Shown here one piece after another: positions 12,801-24,737 of a stretch of DNA of 64,000 nt (within the stretch, counting starts at the first letter, position 1; each line of letters starts with the position of its first letter). The translations under genes and the position numbers were made by a program. The notes beneath the pieces were generated by a model. The model saw nothing but the letters and a program-made list of their open reading frames with translations. It was not told where the DNA came from and searched no databases. Location of the stretch: the NCBI RefSeq assembly GCF_000524195.1, contig NW_020170481.1:29499-93498 (forward strand), given 5' to 3'. This DNA comes from Echinococcus granulosus. Lineage: Eukaryota; Platyhelminthes; Cestoda; Cyclophyllidea; Taeniidae.

Positions 12801-15800
12801 GTGCACGCCGCATCTTGCATGAATCAAAAGCATCTGCTACGATTCATTAAAAAGTGTATGCGTTCGCGGGCGAATGAATTTGTGTGTTTGGATAAAAATA
12901 CGGAAGAACCGATCACTTTAAAGCAGGTAGGTGGTGAAATGAGGATATGCGATTCAATATACAAACCCTAGTGGCGTTGCACGCATTCCCACTCTGATGT
13001 TGTCAACGCATCACTCCAAAGAAGCCGATTTTCGGCTTCTAAACTAAAATGATTTACTTGACAAATGAGATTAATGTTTTTTTAAATGTTTGCTTTATCA
13101 GTAGGAAGTGCGTCAACATTGGCTTTCCAATGATCATAAATCCTATCCTAATTTATAAGAGAATCAAAATCGCGTAATTACGAATGTGCAACATTTAAAG
13201 AGGGAGTAAATAAGTAACTCAAATGGTCGGCATTATTACACGCCTAAATTAATTGACTGGCATTCAGTGACATTTTCACCCCCCCTCCCCCGCCTCCCGC
13301 AACGTTTTAGCTTATGGAGCAATTGGGCATTTCTCCATACGACATGAATATTGACAACCTCGACGTCCACGCAGTGAGTATACTAACCGTTTATTCAGAT
13401 AAGAAGCCTTTTTTGTCTTTATTGTACTCCCCAACTATAAGTGTATTAATCTCTCGGCGTTACTGACAACTGTGTCGACTGCTTATTTTATTGCTCATCT
13501 ATTATTTGTGCATTAATGCTGAATTAAATCTTATTGTACCAGGTTGAAGGATTTTGTGTATATCTCCTAGGATCGAAACACCTTTCACCGATTCGACAAG
13601 TTCAACGCCAAATACAATCCCATTGGTCAGAGTCAATTGCGAGAAGTCTTTCTAAAAACTGACAACTACTGCAAGGGCGCGTTCTTTGCTCACGTCCTAA
13701 AGGTGAAATAAATTTTGCCATAATTGAAGGGCTAATATTGTGGATGAGAACTGGTGTTAAAAAATCCCAAGTTTTAATACATTCCGCCTGCATTTATGCG
13801 GTAGACGGTTTACTGTTGGGAATGGTGTTGTTTCAGTTGTTAATAGTTTGCCTACAGATCAAGGGCCTGGGGTAGTTGCCTAAGGTAGACGTCATTTTTA
13901 GCCCTTCTGTTGGGGTCTATCAGCGTCCATCCCATCCGCGGTATATGCGCTTCTTCCGCCCCGCTACTTGGGTTAGGTCCTCCAAGATCGGATTTGCTAT
14001 CCCCAAAGTGACGTGACATTCTGGCCAAAATTGAGGATTACCGATTTAGCAAAAACGACGTTGAAACCCACTGTGATAATGAAAGGTGTGCATATTTCAG
14101 GAGGTGTTTTCGGATCTGGAGGAATCAAAGTATCAGAATGCAGAACCGAGGCTATCCATCTACGGTCGCTCCCGTCACGAGTGGGATGACCTTGCTAAGT
14201 GGGCCATAGACTTTCGTGTATACTCTCCCAACATTCGGTGGGTCATACAGGTGCCTCGACTCTACGACGTCTACAAGTCCAAGAAGGCTGTTGAGACCTT
14301 TCAGGTGAGCTCGGATTCACTGCTGACAAAATTTCATAATTGACAAAAAAAACTGGCTGAAATATGTTTTATTGGCTTGCAGGATATGATAGTCAACATA
14401 TTCCAACCGCTGTTCGAGGTGACCCTAGATCCTGCCTCCCACCCGGAGTTGCACGCCTTTCTTGAGCACGTGAGTGCCTTCGACTCCGTTGATGACGAGT
14501 CTAAAGTTGATCCCATCCACTTCGACTACGGTGTGCCCACTGCGGATCAGTGGAATAGAATAGAAAATCCTCCCTATACCTACTACATTTTTTACATGTA
14601 CGCCAACATTGCCGTGCTCAATCAATTGAGGCAGTAAGTGATGAATTCACTTTTTCATTCTTGTGCTTTGAACATCTCTATGTGTCTGCTTGCTATCCAT
14701 CTAAAATCCATTATCACCTTTATTTTGCACCTTGATGCCTAATGAAAGTTATGTCCCATTTAAATGCCTTAATGTTGGATAATCTTGGCGCATTTGTAGT
14801 AGTAGTACTTCCTTACTGTAATATGTTTTAAATTCTTCTTTTCTTCTTTACTTCAGCCACCAAAAGTTGCACGTTTTTGCTCTTCGACCACACTGCGGAG
14901 AGGCGGGTAGCGTGAGTCATCTGATCTCTACCTTCCTATTGGCTGAATCAATTAATCACGGTCTTCTTCTGAGAAAGGCACCCGTTCTCCAATATCTCTT
15001 CTACCTGTGCCAGGCACGCTAGAAATTAGACAGTAATTTCTCAATATTTATTTTTTTGGTGAGAGCTTTAGCCAAATACGAATAAGTCATATAACTAATT
15101 GAAATTCCAGTTAAATAATTGTAAATAAAGTGAGTTAGTTGCTCCTCCGTACTGGAGGCTTGATTGATGCAGCTTTGAAGTGCTGCGAGATTAAATTAAA
15201 GTGGCTCGAATTTTACGCAATTCGTCTCAGCAATGAGAGAGGACCGACTGAATCATAATTTTTATTTACCATGAGCACCAAAGTTATTTACAACGTTTGA
15301 CGGCGAGGATTGATTGTTTTGTTTTTTTGCATTTTCATCCACAGATTGGGTTGGCAATGTCACCACTAAGCAACAACTCACTCTTCTTGGAGTACCCCCG
15401 AAATCCCCTGAAGGATTTTCTGGCGCGTGGGCTTCATGTGTCCCTGTCCACGGACGATCCGCTGCAGTTTCACTTTACCAAGGAGCCTCTCATGGAGGAG
15501 TACAGCATCGCCGCGCAAGTCTGGAAGCTTAGCTTTACTGACATGTGCGAATTGGCGCGCAACTCCGTCCTCATCAGTGGCTTTCCCGATGTGGTTCGTT
15601 TGCAATTTTATTACTTATATTCCATTTTCTACTTGTTTAAGCGACAGTGATAATTATAGAATCTTTCAGCAGCTCATTAAAAAGTACTACTTTTCCTTGT
15701 TTGAGCGACAGTGTCATAAGTTGACCATTATGAGTTCTAACACGATATCCGCTGTCTTACAGGAAGCCATTCTTTGTGTATTTTTTCCTCAGATGTTCTC

Positions 15801-16311
15801 CAAATGCCATCTGAGGATGTTATGAGTTTTTATGGCAAAGATAAAGATTAATAATCACTTCAGTGAGCCAAATCTAATCTTTAAAAATCAACTTTAGTTG
15901 GAGAGCTTAATGCAGCTGCTGCACCACCCTTAACTTACTGATAAGCTGAAAATGTTTTTACTTGTAAAAATAAGTAAACATAATTTCGTATTTCAGGTAA
16001 AGTCGCATTGGCTTGGGTTGAACTACTGGCAAGAGGAGGAGGGTGTGGTCAGCAACGACATCACGCGAACCAACTTGCCGAACATTCGTCTTGCCTATCG
16101 CTATGAGACACTGACCCACGAGTTGCATCTTCTGGTCACCGCAGCTTTGGATGTCAATATCACTGACGACGGTGGTGGCATAGGCTTCAAGAACTCCGAC
16201 CTCTGTGCCTCCCCCCTCCATGTAATCCCATCCAACCTTCTCCAAATGAACCATTTTGATGATAATCACAGATGTGGGGATGGATATGATGACGATGATG
16301 ACGTCAACTAA
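3870..16311 (+). CDS. AMPD: AMP deaminase (12 exons)
   Basis: Cytosolic enzyme that deaminates AMP to IMP in the purine nucleotide cycle. Twelve exons keep phase throughout and give about 847 residues, close to vertebrate AMPD2: 3870-4030, 4832-5150, 8335-8533, 12348-12703, 12789-12926, 13311-13373, 13571-13702, 14101-14304, 14383-14633, 14857-15013, 15345-15593, 15997-16311. Family motifs seen are [20 protein letters not shown] (metal-binding HxH), [62 protein letters not shown] and [11 protein letters not shown], so the catalytic core looks intact. The N-terminal exons are divergent, as is usual. Two introns (12704-12788 and 15014-15344) use GC donors. The 15593 donor (GTG then GTTCGT) was chosen because it restores family length. 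The start is the first ATG, one base after an AG acceptor; a further upstream coding exon cannot be excluded. Introns 2, 3 and 7 contain TRIM-derived repeats. Confidence 0.93.
6927..7945 (-). mobile_element. TRIM retrotransposon copy A, PPT region deleted
   Basis: Near-complete copy inside AMP deaminase intron 2. The right LTR (about 7752-7945) starts TGTAGCACCCTGAG and ends near GTTAAACAAACCACTG. The left LTR (from 6927, CCCGAAACCTTCCCGAAGAC) is cut short at about 7050 and runs straight into internal sequence, so its end and the polypurine tract are lost. Internal landmarks shared with other copies are GTTGCTTCAGTTGTTAATAG and CCATCCGCAGTATATGCACTT. Next to the right LTR, TTCGCTTCCCGATACCACCA is a decayed primer-binding site (complement). 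No transposition protein was recognised; a 95-residue minus-strand open frame (7086-7373) matches no family I know. Confidence 0.8.
9469..9643 (-). mobile_element. Solo TRIM LTR in AMPD intron 3
   Basis: Plus-strand sequence begins TGTAGCGTTCCGAGGTTTCC and includes AGTAGGGCTTGGTGCTACTG and CCCAGCGAAGGAACAATAAC. It ends near CAACAAACAACCGGCG. LTR only, with no internal region attached. Confidence 0.75.
11451..11631 (-). mobile_element. Solo TRIM LTR in AMPD intron 3 (181 bp)
   Basis: One of the best-preserved single LTRs. On the plus strand it begins TGTAGCGTCCCGAAACTTCC, passes AGTAGGGCTTGGGGCTGCTG, and ends AGTTAAACAAACAACG then TATTACA. TG/CA termini are intact. The flanking pentamers (CAGGC on the left, GACTT on the right) do not match, so no target-site duplication is preserved. 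Confidence 0.8.
13838..14015 (-). mobile_element. TRIM internal fragment in AMPD intron 7
   Basis: Fragment of the TRIM internal region near its primer-binding-site end. It shares GTTTCAGTTGTTAATAG, GGGTAGTTGCC, GGTAGACGTCATTTTTAGCCC and CCGCGGTATATGCGCTTCTT with copies A-D. No LTR is attached. The insertion sits in a 398-nt intron without disturbing the splice sites. Confidence 0.7.
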
Positions 16312-17167
16312 TTGTTTTCGCTCTCGTACCCGTCTTTAATTCTCCATTCAACTACACACGCACAATCTTAGCCTGTTTTCTACCTGTTAACGATAATCTA
16401 ATGAGCTTTCCAAATCCAAAACCATTTAAAGGATCCAGGTATTAAATTCCTAGATTTTGTAAAAGTTTGTTGACTGGTCGCGTGCATTTTTTATAATTCC
16501 TCATCAACAATGAGTCCTTTATTAGTGGTGATGATTGTAACGTTGATTAAATGCCTAATTTTCTGTGTTTTCTTTTAATCGACTGCCTTAACACCTTGGT
16601 TCCCAAATCCATGGTTTAAAATGATGAGTTTCGTTTTTGATAGATTAAATGGTATCCCTAAGAGGGTGACGGAAGGTTTATGTGATCAACCTGTTATTCC
16701 GATTGGCAGCTGTGGAATTAGTTCCAAAGGTCTTTAAGGTCTCGTTTTTTGTCCTTACAAGGTCCTCTATTCGGGCTTACAGCCCCCACCCTTAATATCA
16801 AGTTGTAGCGCATACTCGTGTGGCTTATTACACCTTCAGGGTAGGCTCGGGGCGATAACCTGCTTCTCTGTCCTTAGATCACCCTTTAATTTAAGGTTTG
16901 ATAACGAAATCTGAAATGCATCGCAGTGCCTTTAGAACTGTAGTGAATGATACCGTCACAAGTCCACCGTTTGAAGGACTTCGTAAAACATAAAATAAAA
17001 ATTTGAATTTGATGTAGCTTGCAAACTGACTGGGTTGTTTTGATGATGTTACACATTAGTCCAGATTGCACGCTCATGGGGTGTCCGCTTATTTTCATTT
17101 CTCACAACTTTCTGGAATCGTTATTCCCACCGGAAGTTCAATGCCTCTTTAACTTTCTAAGCGCTAG
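16312..17167. other. AMPD 3' flank, no gene seen
   Basis: Probably contains the AMP deaminase 3' UTR, but no convincing AATAAA close to the stop at 16311 was found. No other coding or RNA feature was recognised. Confidence 0.4.
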
Positions 17168-17360
17168 CTACTTGGATGTTGAGTGTCTAACTCTTGGTTT
17201 TGGTAGAGGGTCCACTGAGGTGTTTCACCATCGCACCATCGACGGGTGGGCTGGCCTCCAGGCCATGCCAGTAGCGCCAGCCCTACTGCATTTCACGTGT
17301 TTATATTCTGCCTGGCTATTATGTCCTCTTTCGTCTTTAGAGAAGTCTTGGGGCGCTACA
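17168..17360 (+). mobile_element. Solo TRIM LTR, plus-sense
   Basis: Contains TCTAACTCTTGGTTTTGGTA, GACGGGTGGGCTGGCCTCC and TCTTTCGTCTTTAGAGAAGT, and ends TTGGGGCGCTACA. This is the reverse complement of the LTRs at 2865, 9469 and 11451. The left edge is approximate. LTR only. Confidence 0.75.
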
Positions 17361-19026
17361 GAACTGCTCCCTTTGCAAATTGGCAAAGAACATTGCATTC
17401 AAAAGCAATGCGTCACAACAACTTGTCGACTGCTATTTGGCGTGGCCTATGCGGGTACAGTAATAGCCCCAAAAAACCGAAACGGTACCAGATTTTACTA
17501 ATAGGTTATATTATAATAAGGCGTATTTGTAAAGCCCTTGGGAGTGTGCGGACTTCAGAATTTCAGCCGCTTTGTTCACATTTAGCCTGCAAGGGGTGTC
17601 ACTTTTGGGAGTGAAGTAAACATTTATCCGTGGCTAAGTCGGTGGGACTCTAATGCTAGTTGCGTTTACAATCCGGATTATCGCTTTGTTTAGCTTATCA
17701 CCAAACTGGTGACATGGTTTACACTGCGTTAATGTCGTTCAGTGGACGATTAATGGACCAGCCAAGTGAGCTCATGCGCTTCTTTACTGTGGACGTTAGG
17801 TTTTCTGCCCAAAACGCCTTTCTCCAATGAAATAAAAACCCAAAAGTTTTACTTTATGAAACGTTTCAACCCTAGAAACAAAAACTCCTTGTATTAGTTA
17901 CGTTTAAAGTCCCACTTCCAATTTTCGCATACCTGACGCCACAACATAGACAACAGATATTACTTTGGGGGACATGAGAGCGGGATCGCTCTCGCCCCCA
18001 ATCTAAAGCTCGAATCATATTAAGGGTGAATTTTATACTTATAGTAATGCGGTCACACAGAGCCTTGCAGGAATACAACTTTCAGTTGACTTGTCAATGT
18101 AGCTTGAACAGGCTTGAGTTGTGTCCAGTGGATAGGCAGTCGTAAATGCCATTCGGCCTTCCAGTAGGTAGACCAGTTGGTCTGCAGTCAGAGGGCATAG
18201 GCTTCTGGGGTCCAAGTCGAGCGTGGCTTTGAAGTGTGGAATGGGTAGTGAGAATAGCCGTATCTCCTTGAAAAGCCACACAATACATTCCACGAGTAGC
18301 TCTTGCAGATTTAGAGTCGAGCAGGGCAGACCGAAGTAGATAAATTATGACCTCTCACAAGGCCCAAACAAGTTCCAACAAGACACCACTACACAGGTCA
18401 CGTGACAAGCACAGGACCAATTGACATGACACTTCGCAAGTGACAAGACATGAATTCCAACTATGAGAAGGGGAAAAATTGGCACGTGCTCGCCACAAAA
18501 TAAAATTCTGCAATGCACAGAATCACACAATTGAAAACAACCCATAAAGCCTAGATTTTGTGATATCTAATGCTAATTTCACATTAAGTATCACACCGTT
18601 GTTGTAACCACCCCCAACCATGATGATCACGTCTTCACCCACAGATTCAACAAAGAGCAAAATAAAAAAAAACGTGATTTATTATTCTCATTTAGAAAAA
18701 GAGCATTGACATAATCAAATAGAATTTCGGATGAACGACGATGTTGGTAAAAATTTGGAAGACATTCAGAGGACTGAGGAAGTCATTCTAATAACTACTC
18801 CTTCTAAAATGAGGGAAAGAGGAATAGGAACTTCAAAAAGAGACAGAGAAACAAAACATTTTTTTAAGTAAAAGGGAAATAAAGGCTCTAGAACCACAGG
18901 CTTCTTAAAAAATTGCATTGCTGTTTAAAAAAAGTCGCCAAGGAGTACTTTATTCCGATCAATAGAACTTGAAGGAAATCTCGGTCGGTTGATAAAGGGA
19001 CACGCAAAATAATTAGAAATGATGAT
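17361..19026. other. Intergenic between AMPD and perilipin genes
   Basis: No supported gene. Minus-strand open frames of 66-84 residues at 17872-18545 have no recognised motif and no credible exon boundaries. The true 3' end of the perilipin gene may lie in the right part; TTTATT at about 18678 would be AATAAA on the minus strand. Confidence 0.4.
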
Positions 19027-21743
19027 TTAACTGATCGGTACCGAAAAGCACCACGGTCCTACATAACTGGGTGTAAAGGGAAAAATTATTTCCATTCTTT
19101 TTGCTTGAATGTTCACTAAATACACTAATAAGTGACCAATTAAATGCGTGAAGGTGCTACTGGTAGAGGGTGGTATGAGAAGGGTTAGCTTTACCAACAT
19201 TATCAAAGAATCGCTGACCTTCTCTGTGCTAGGCTTAGTCTCAGCGGAGGGGCCATGAAGCCATCTTTCGCGACGCTCGTTAAGGCTCAGCAAGGTGCTG
19301 TGCAGCCCGTTCACTGTGGCCTGCAGCTGGTCAATGGCCATTTGGGTCACGTTGTCGGTCTGACGGAGGCAGAGGAAAAAGAAAAAAAAAATCCCGTCAG
19401 GCGGACGTAATCCACAATGGCGCATGTAAACTAAACCTTTTGGACGCTAAAATGACCGGTTTGTGCCTGCTCTGATAAGGATTCATCCCACGACTTCAGC
19501 GGCGTCATTCAAATAGGGTTATTTTTTCCGGACAATAGCTCAAGTGATAGGAAAATATGAACAGCTCCGAGGCTGGAGATGGGAGAGGAGGAAAGAAAAC
19601 AATGCTCACGCATAGCTGTGGTTAATTTCCATTTCAATAATGCCAATCACTAACTGCACTCATTGAAGACGACGACACTCCAAACAAATGGGACATCATG
19701 AAACTTTATTTAATCAGATCGTAGTTTATGGAGCTTTTCAAACTTGATCTAGTATCACACCACCCTGTTTTCAAGTTCAACCACCCGCGTGAGCAAATCT
19801 GCACAGAGACAGAAGCATGTGCACACAAACGGAAAGTTCCGAGAGGTCAGTCATCATAAGATGGCGTGATAATGCTAATTGAAAGGTGCAGACAACGTCA
19901 TTTCCTGTTAGACAAGTACCACAAAATCCTGTCTTACTGGGGAAGTTTGGGATTGTTCAGGTCGTGTAAGTGATAAAAAATGGTTCACGACTACTTGTAA
20001 AGACAATATATCATTACAAAAAGTCACTACATCGTGCAAAAAGGAAGATGGGCATCGTTTGATACAGGAATCGCAAAGAGATCTAAATGAATTACCGTCA
20101 TGTTTAATTTGTGGTTTTCAAAGTGCTACTGACTCCCCACACAGATGAACATTATAATGAGTTTTAGCGGACGAATACAGTTTTGTTAATAAACAAATGT
20201 TGAATGATGCTGGGTGTTTCAAAAAACCATTGTACAGAACCGAAAATGGTTGAAAAGTGCGTTGATGATACAGTTGAAACTGAGCCGCGGAAAGGGCTTA
20301 CCAAAACGGTGCCCTGAAAGAGTAGCTCACAAGTCATAAGCAAACAGGAACCGCAAAACCGAAAATATCCGCAATGTGTTTTCTAAACAAAGTCAAATAG
20401 TCATGCACTAAACCGTGGTTACTATTAATGACTAGCATAAAAAAGAACATTTCAATCACATGAAGCTCCCCAAAAACAGTATACCGAGCATTTCCGTAAA
20501 AATGAATATCATTTCATCGCTCGCTCCACAGAAATCCAAGCCCGTTTCAGACAAGACCACACTCAAAATGAAGTCATGAAGTAGAAAAATAATTACAGTA
20601 CTGAATACACCCGGCTATTAGCTAGTTCTCTCGGTTCGCCAAACCATTTCAATAGTAAAAAAATTACCCAAATGCAAATTGGCTGAGAAAGGAATGAAAT
20701 GTCCTGGAAATCCCCTGTTCTTTAGTATAATAATGGACATTCTGATGACGAGCCTCAAGCCAGGGTTTAAGAAGGCAGTTAAAAATCGGACCAACCCCAT
20801 AGTAAATAAGTTTATCAATTGAGTGGGTGAGCAAACAGTCCAATCATACGGATAGAATGGCAATAATAGTCAATAATAGTTTCTTGACTCGAGTTATTGA
20901 TTTAAGACAAGGGTCACTACCTGACGTAGTTCCTGAGTGAAGTTATGCAGTTGAGAGATGGCGCCCGCGACGAAGGCTTTGAAGCGTGGAAAAGCCACCT
21001 CTGCCGCTTGTTTGTATTCGGTGGCAAGGCTGCTGATAATAGAAAGCATGGCTTCGCGTTTATCTTTGGAGGTAACTGCTGAAAGCGATGCTAGCTGGTC
21101 CTGAATCCCCTTGTAGGCGTTGGAAATGGTGTTCTGCGCTGCCTGCACTTTCTCCGAGTTGACCAGGGCACTTTGCAGACGCATTAGACGATCGTAACGA
21201 GATGCCACGGCTTTTCCCTCCTACAGCACACCGACTTTAGACATTTGTTACGTGGATGAATTGCAAAGTTTAAAGTAAAAACCAGTTAGAGTGCTTACAA
21301 AGTCGGTCTTAGTGTCAGGGAGGAAGTATTCAAGGTAACTTTCGGCAGCATCAAGGGCACGATCAGCAGTTTGACCCAGCAGCTCTCTAGTGGGTTTTTT
21401 CACCGAAGGTATTACGGCTTCAAGGCGATCCAATATTTGACGACAGGCGATATCATCTAGCTTGGTTACAGCATCTGCAAATCAAGCGACCGCAGAGCTT
21501 AAGAAAACTGAAGCAAAAAGTACATTGAATCATAAACAAAATTAAGGCACAAAAATTGCAGAAAGTACCAGTGCTTGCAAGCGCCTTTGCCTGATCTCTA
21601 ATAGCGGAAGCTGCGCTTTCACTAAGCTGAAAAATGCTGCGGAACCTTTCACCACTAGAGACCCAATTGTAGGCATCGGAGGCAGCTTTCAATGAATCAC
21701 TGATAAGTGGATAATGGGACAGACGATCAGAAAAGGTGGCCAT
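19027..21743 (-). CDS. PLIN: Perilipin-like lipid-droplet protein
   Basis: Perilipins coat lipid droplets and control lipase access. Exons in transcript order are 21743-21569, 21474-21299, 21220-20921 and 19359-19027, with matching phases (1, 0, 0), giving about 327 residues. The start has the PAT-domain pattern (YPLISDSLKAASDAYNWVSS), followed by SAASAIRDQAKALAS. The second exon has DAVTKLDDIACRQILDRLEA and ALDAAESYLEYFLPD, matching perilipin LDKLEE and VDxYLP segments. The third has long amphipathic helices (RLMRLQSALVNSEKVQAAQN). The fourth begins TDNVTQMAIDQLQATVNGLH. The final exon may be read too far: after SDSLIML there is a GTAAAG donor, and the following hydrophobic tail is unlike perilipins, so the true last exon could lie downstream. 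The ATG at 21743 is the first in frame; an AG acceptor about 20 nt upstream suggests a 5' UTR exon. The assignment rests on pattern and order, not strong identity. Confidence 0.7.
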
Positions 21744-21758
21744 GTGGTCAGTAAACAC

Positions 21759-23072
21759 GATGACTGCGAGACAGGCAAGTGCGAGGCCGATTCGACCTAA
21801 TTGATGATCTTATTGGATAAAAGGTTACCCAATCATATGCATAAAATAAAACGTCCAAACAAAACCAGTGCGAAAATTTCACAAAACACTAGCGCTTTCG
21901 AACAGACTTGCACAAGCAATTTTCACGAATATATGCATTTGAGTATATGACATGTAATTAAAGTAATGGCTTATAGTAAAAGGATCAAAATTTAAGAAAT
22001 TACGAAAGAGATCTAAGATTAGACCCTAAAATTAAACAAACTAGAGGCGTTATTGTAAAATAAAATGTGATAAATCTATTCTACAGTTAGTACACTCAAT
22101 TAAGTCTATCTACAGTTAAAAATAATACTTAAATCTGCAGGAAAGGAACGACTTAAGTATGGGATAATTGATGTAGGAAAATTTTAAACAAAAGGCATTT
22201 GAAAGTCTCTTGTGTGGCAAAGTTTCAAGTATAAGTGTCTTTTTAGATATTTGAATAGCACATCAGTGTAATCACCTTCACGCTTGGCGAATTAAACTCT
22301 TCTACAAATTAATAATTGAATGTCTGTAACTTACATGTTGAACATTTATTTGTCTTAAAAATTTTGCCTTAATGGCAAACTAAAAGTAGGTAATTCAGAG
22401 TTGCAACTCAGCAAAACGCCTCCCTTAGTCAGATACATTCCTCAGTATTTGCACCAGTCACTCGGATAGACGCCTAACAAGAATATTTTCACTATTAGTT
22501 TTTGCCTTAGTCTAAGTTATGAATGCATAAGTAGCAGTTTGATTATTTTTAGTAAAGTGTCCACTGAAACAGTATGCAAGATTTCAGTTTTCTTCACTGC
22601 TTGCAAAATACAAATCATAAAATAGTTCAAGTGGCAGTGACAATATGTACAAAATAAACAGTCACGTTCTTAACCAGTACATTTTTGCTTGGCATTATCG
22701 AAAAATATTTCTATCTAGTCATAGCAAAATTTGTTACCGCTTTTCTTTTGGAAAGAGTTGGCTTACTCCTATTCATTGATCAAAATATGCCATGCGAATT
22801 TCCATGGGTTACTCGTTAGTGGGTCATCACTTTTATCAAGAGAATCTCTGTTTGAAAACAATTATAATTAGGTGGTTTTCAACCACATATATTAACTTTA
22901 AAAGTGGTTTCTGGAGACGCGATGACGGCGTTGAAAGAATAAATGAGAAAATACGTTGTTACACATTAACACCCTTGTCTGATTCCAAATTCAAGTGTTA
23001 TGCAACTCCGCAGGATTTTTTTTGAACACGAAAGAAGATAAAATGCTCCGCCATAACATATTGTCATGAAAT
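21759..23072. other. Intergenic upstream of perilipin gene
   Basis: AT-rich, with no open frame of interest except a 77-codon unrecognised one at 22792-23025. It would hold the 5' UTR and promoter of the minus-strand perilipin gene, but no core promoter motif stands out. Confidence 0.4.
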
Positions 23073-23248
23073 GGTTGTTAACCCCCTGTTGTACTAAGGA
23101 GCTACTTATTACTCGCCCATTGTACCGCACTGGATAGGCTGACTTTTAGGCTACCCACTAGCTCTAGTACCTTCTCTGTTCTAAACACGTATATTCTACT
23201 CGAGTGTTATGTCTTCTTTTGTCTTCAGGGAAATCTCGGGATGCTACA
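23073..23248 (+). mobile_element. TRIM LTR, plus-sense, in inverted pair
   Basis: Runs from GTTGTTAACCCCCTG through CCCATTGTACCGCACTGG and ATGTCTTCTTTTGTCTTCAG to CTCGGGATGCTACA. It is immediately followed by an LTR fragment in the opposite orientation. The left edge is approximate. Confidence 0.7.
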
Positions 23249-23261
23249 ATTTAAACTAGAC

Positions 23262-23381
23262 ATACAGAATGTACTAGGCCTATTGGCGTGGGCCGAAGGC
23301 AAGCTCACCCAGCTTGGTACAACGGTCAAGTCAAAAATTGCTCTTCACCAGAGCCGAAGGTTAAACAACTATCGTATTACA
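23262..23381 (-). mobile_element. Truncated TRIM LTR, minus-sense
   Basis: Plus-strand GGCGTGGGCCGAAGGCAAGC, CACCCAGCTTGGTACAAC and GGTTAAACAACTATCG then TATTACA match the second half of the LTR read in the other direction. The first 60 or so bases are missing. It lies 13 bp from the preceding inverted LTR. Confidence 0.65.
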
Positions 23382-24737
23382 GCTGCGGCTATTCGATAGA
23401 TTTTTAACTTTGTTTGGCTGTGTGGTCAGATTGTACATCCGCTTGAAGACATTGTCAAAAGCCCCATCTCTTCTCTACGTAAGTAATATACTGTCCGTCA
23501 CGCTATCATGGCTTTTAGGAATCTGATGAAGACTCAGGATTAAGCAGTTCCCTAAAGCCAAGATTAGTTTAAGCTAATTTATTAAAAGATCAATTCAAAT
23601 TGTAGTAAAGGCCATAACTATTCGCTTAGCGTAAACGCTTTTTTTAAGCGCACTTGGAATACCTATTTATCGCTTAGGATTAAGGGCTCTGTTTAAGAGT
23701 TAAGTAATCAACAGATGTGTTAAAGGGTGACGAAGGTTATTACGTAGACGAAACGAGGCTTGCTATGCTACTAAATAAATGATTTACCCTTTAGTACTCT
23801 GCCTTTCGAAACCAAGACGTGAGGCTCGAGGTTGCGCAGAATTAAAAAATATTTCACTAATCATGGTAGGGATATGTGAATTAGTTCTCCGAATGTCATA
23901 AATACTGCAATGATTGGGCCCTCAAAATCCTATGCAAACGGTAATCAGGGCAAAAAAGCGGTTCTAAGTAGGATGAGGTGTGGGGTAAATCATGGGAATA
24001 TGCTAATAATTACCCGGAACTTTGTGCCACATTCAAGGACACCAACGCCAGATTAGTAACTGAAGTATTATACGTTGGGTTTTTGATTCGTTAGCCTTTC
24101 TACATTATCACCAGTGCTCTCACGTTCCATGTCATATGGATTACTTTTATGTAAAATGAGGCTCGAGAAGAGCTTTATTTGTGTTCTATTTTACTTAAAC
24201 AATGGTATTTCATGTTTGTCACTTGTTTACTTCTTGAGTAGTCTTATTATTATTTGAGTTTGGACGTATTCGAGGAATAGTTAATTTGAATTCTCAGGAA
24301 TGATATCCGGGTTCTACACTACTTTTATTTTTAAATCCGCCCTGCAATAGGTGGAAAAGTTATTTTTGACAATTTTTTGATGCATAAGATCTACCTGTTT
24401 TAACAAGGGGCACCTGTCACAGCAGCCTCAATTTTTGCCATTTAAACGCAAGAATCTTAAGGATTTCGTGGTTCTTTGAGCAGGAAATTCTTTGCCTCGT
24501 CTAGTAGCTTTATAGTGGAATTTGGCCAAGCACTGCATTAATGGATTGCGTTTCATTATTTGATATCACACATTGCCGTCCTTTGGATTACGTCAAGTTC
24601 GTTCGTGTTTGAAGTCCTCGCCATCAAAATAATTTTTACGGAACTATCGCTACCCTTCCTTTAGTTAAGTTCATTTGTACTGATGATGAATACACTTTTG
24701 ACTTGCTAAGTTACCCATCATCCTAATCACACTTTAG
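23382..24737. other. Intergenic upstream of FAM114A gene
   Basis: No coding potential was recognised. The last bases before the ATG at 24738 form a 3' splice-like site (CACACTTTAG) directly abutting the start codon. Confidence 0.4.

Noticed and set aside
17872..18545. Three minus-strand frames of 66-84 codons
   Set aside because: Cys-rich and initially suggestive of a small secreted or viral-like protein, but there is no ATG-signal-peptide pattern, splice continuity or family match.
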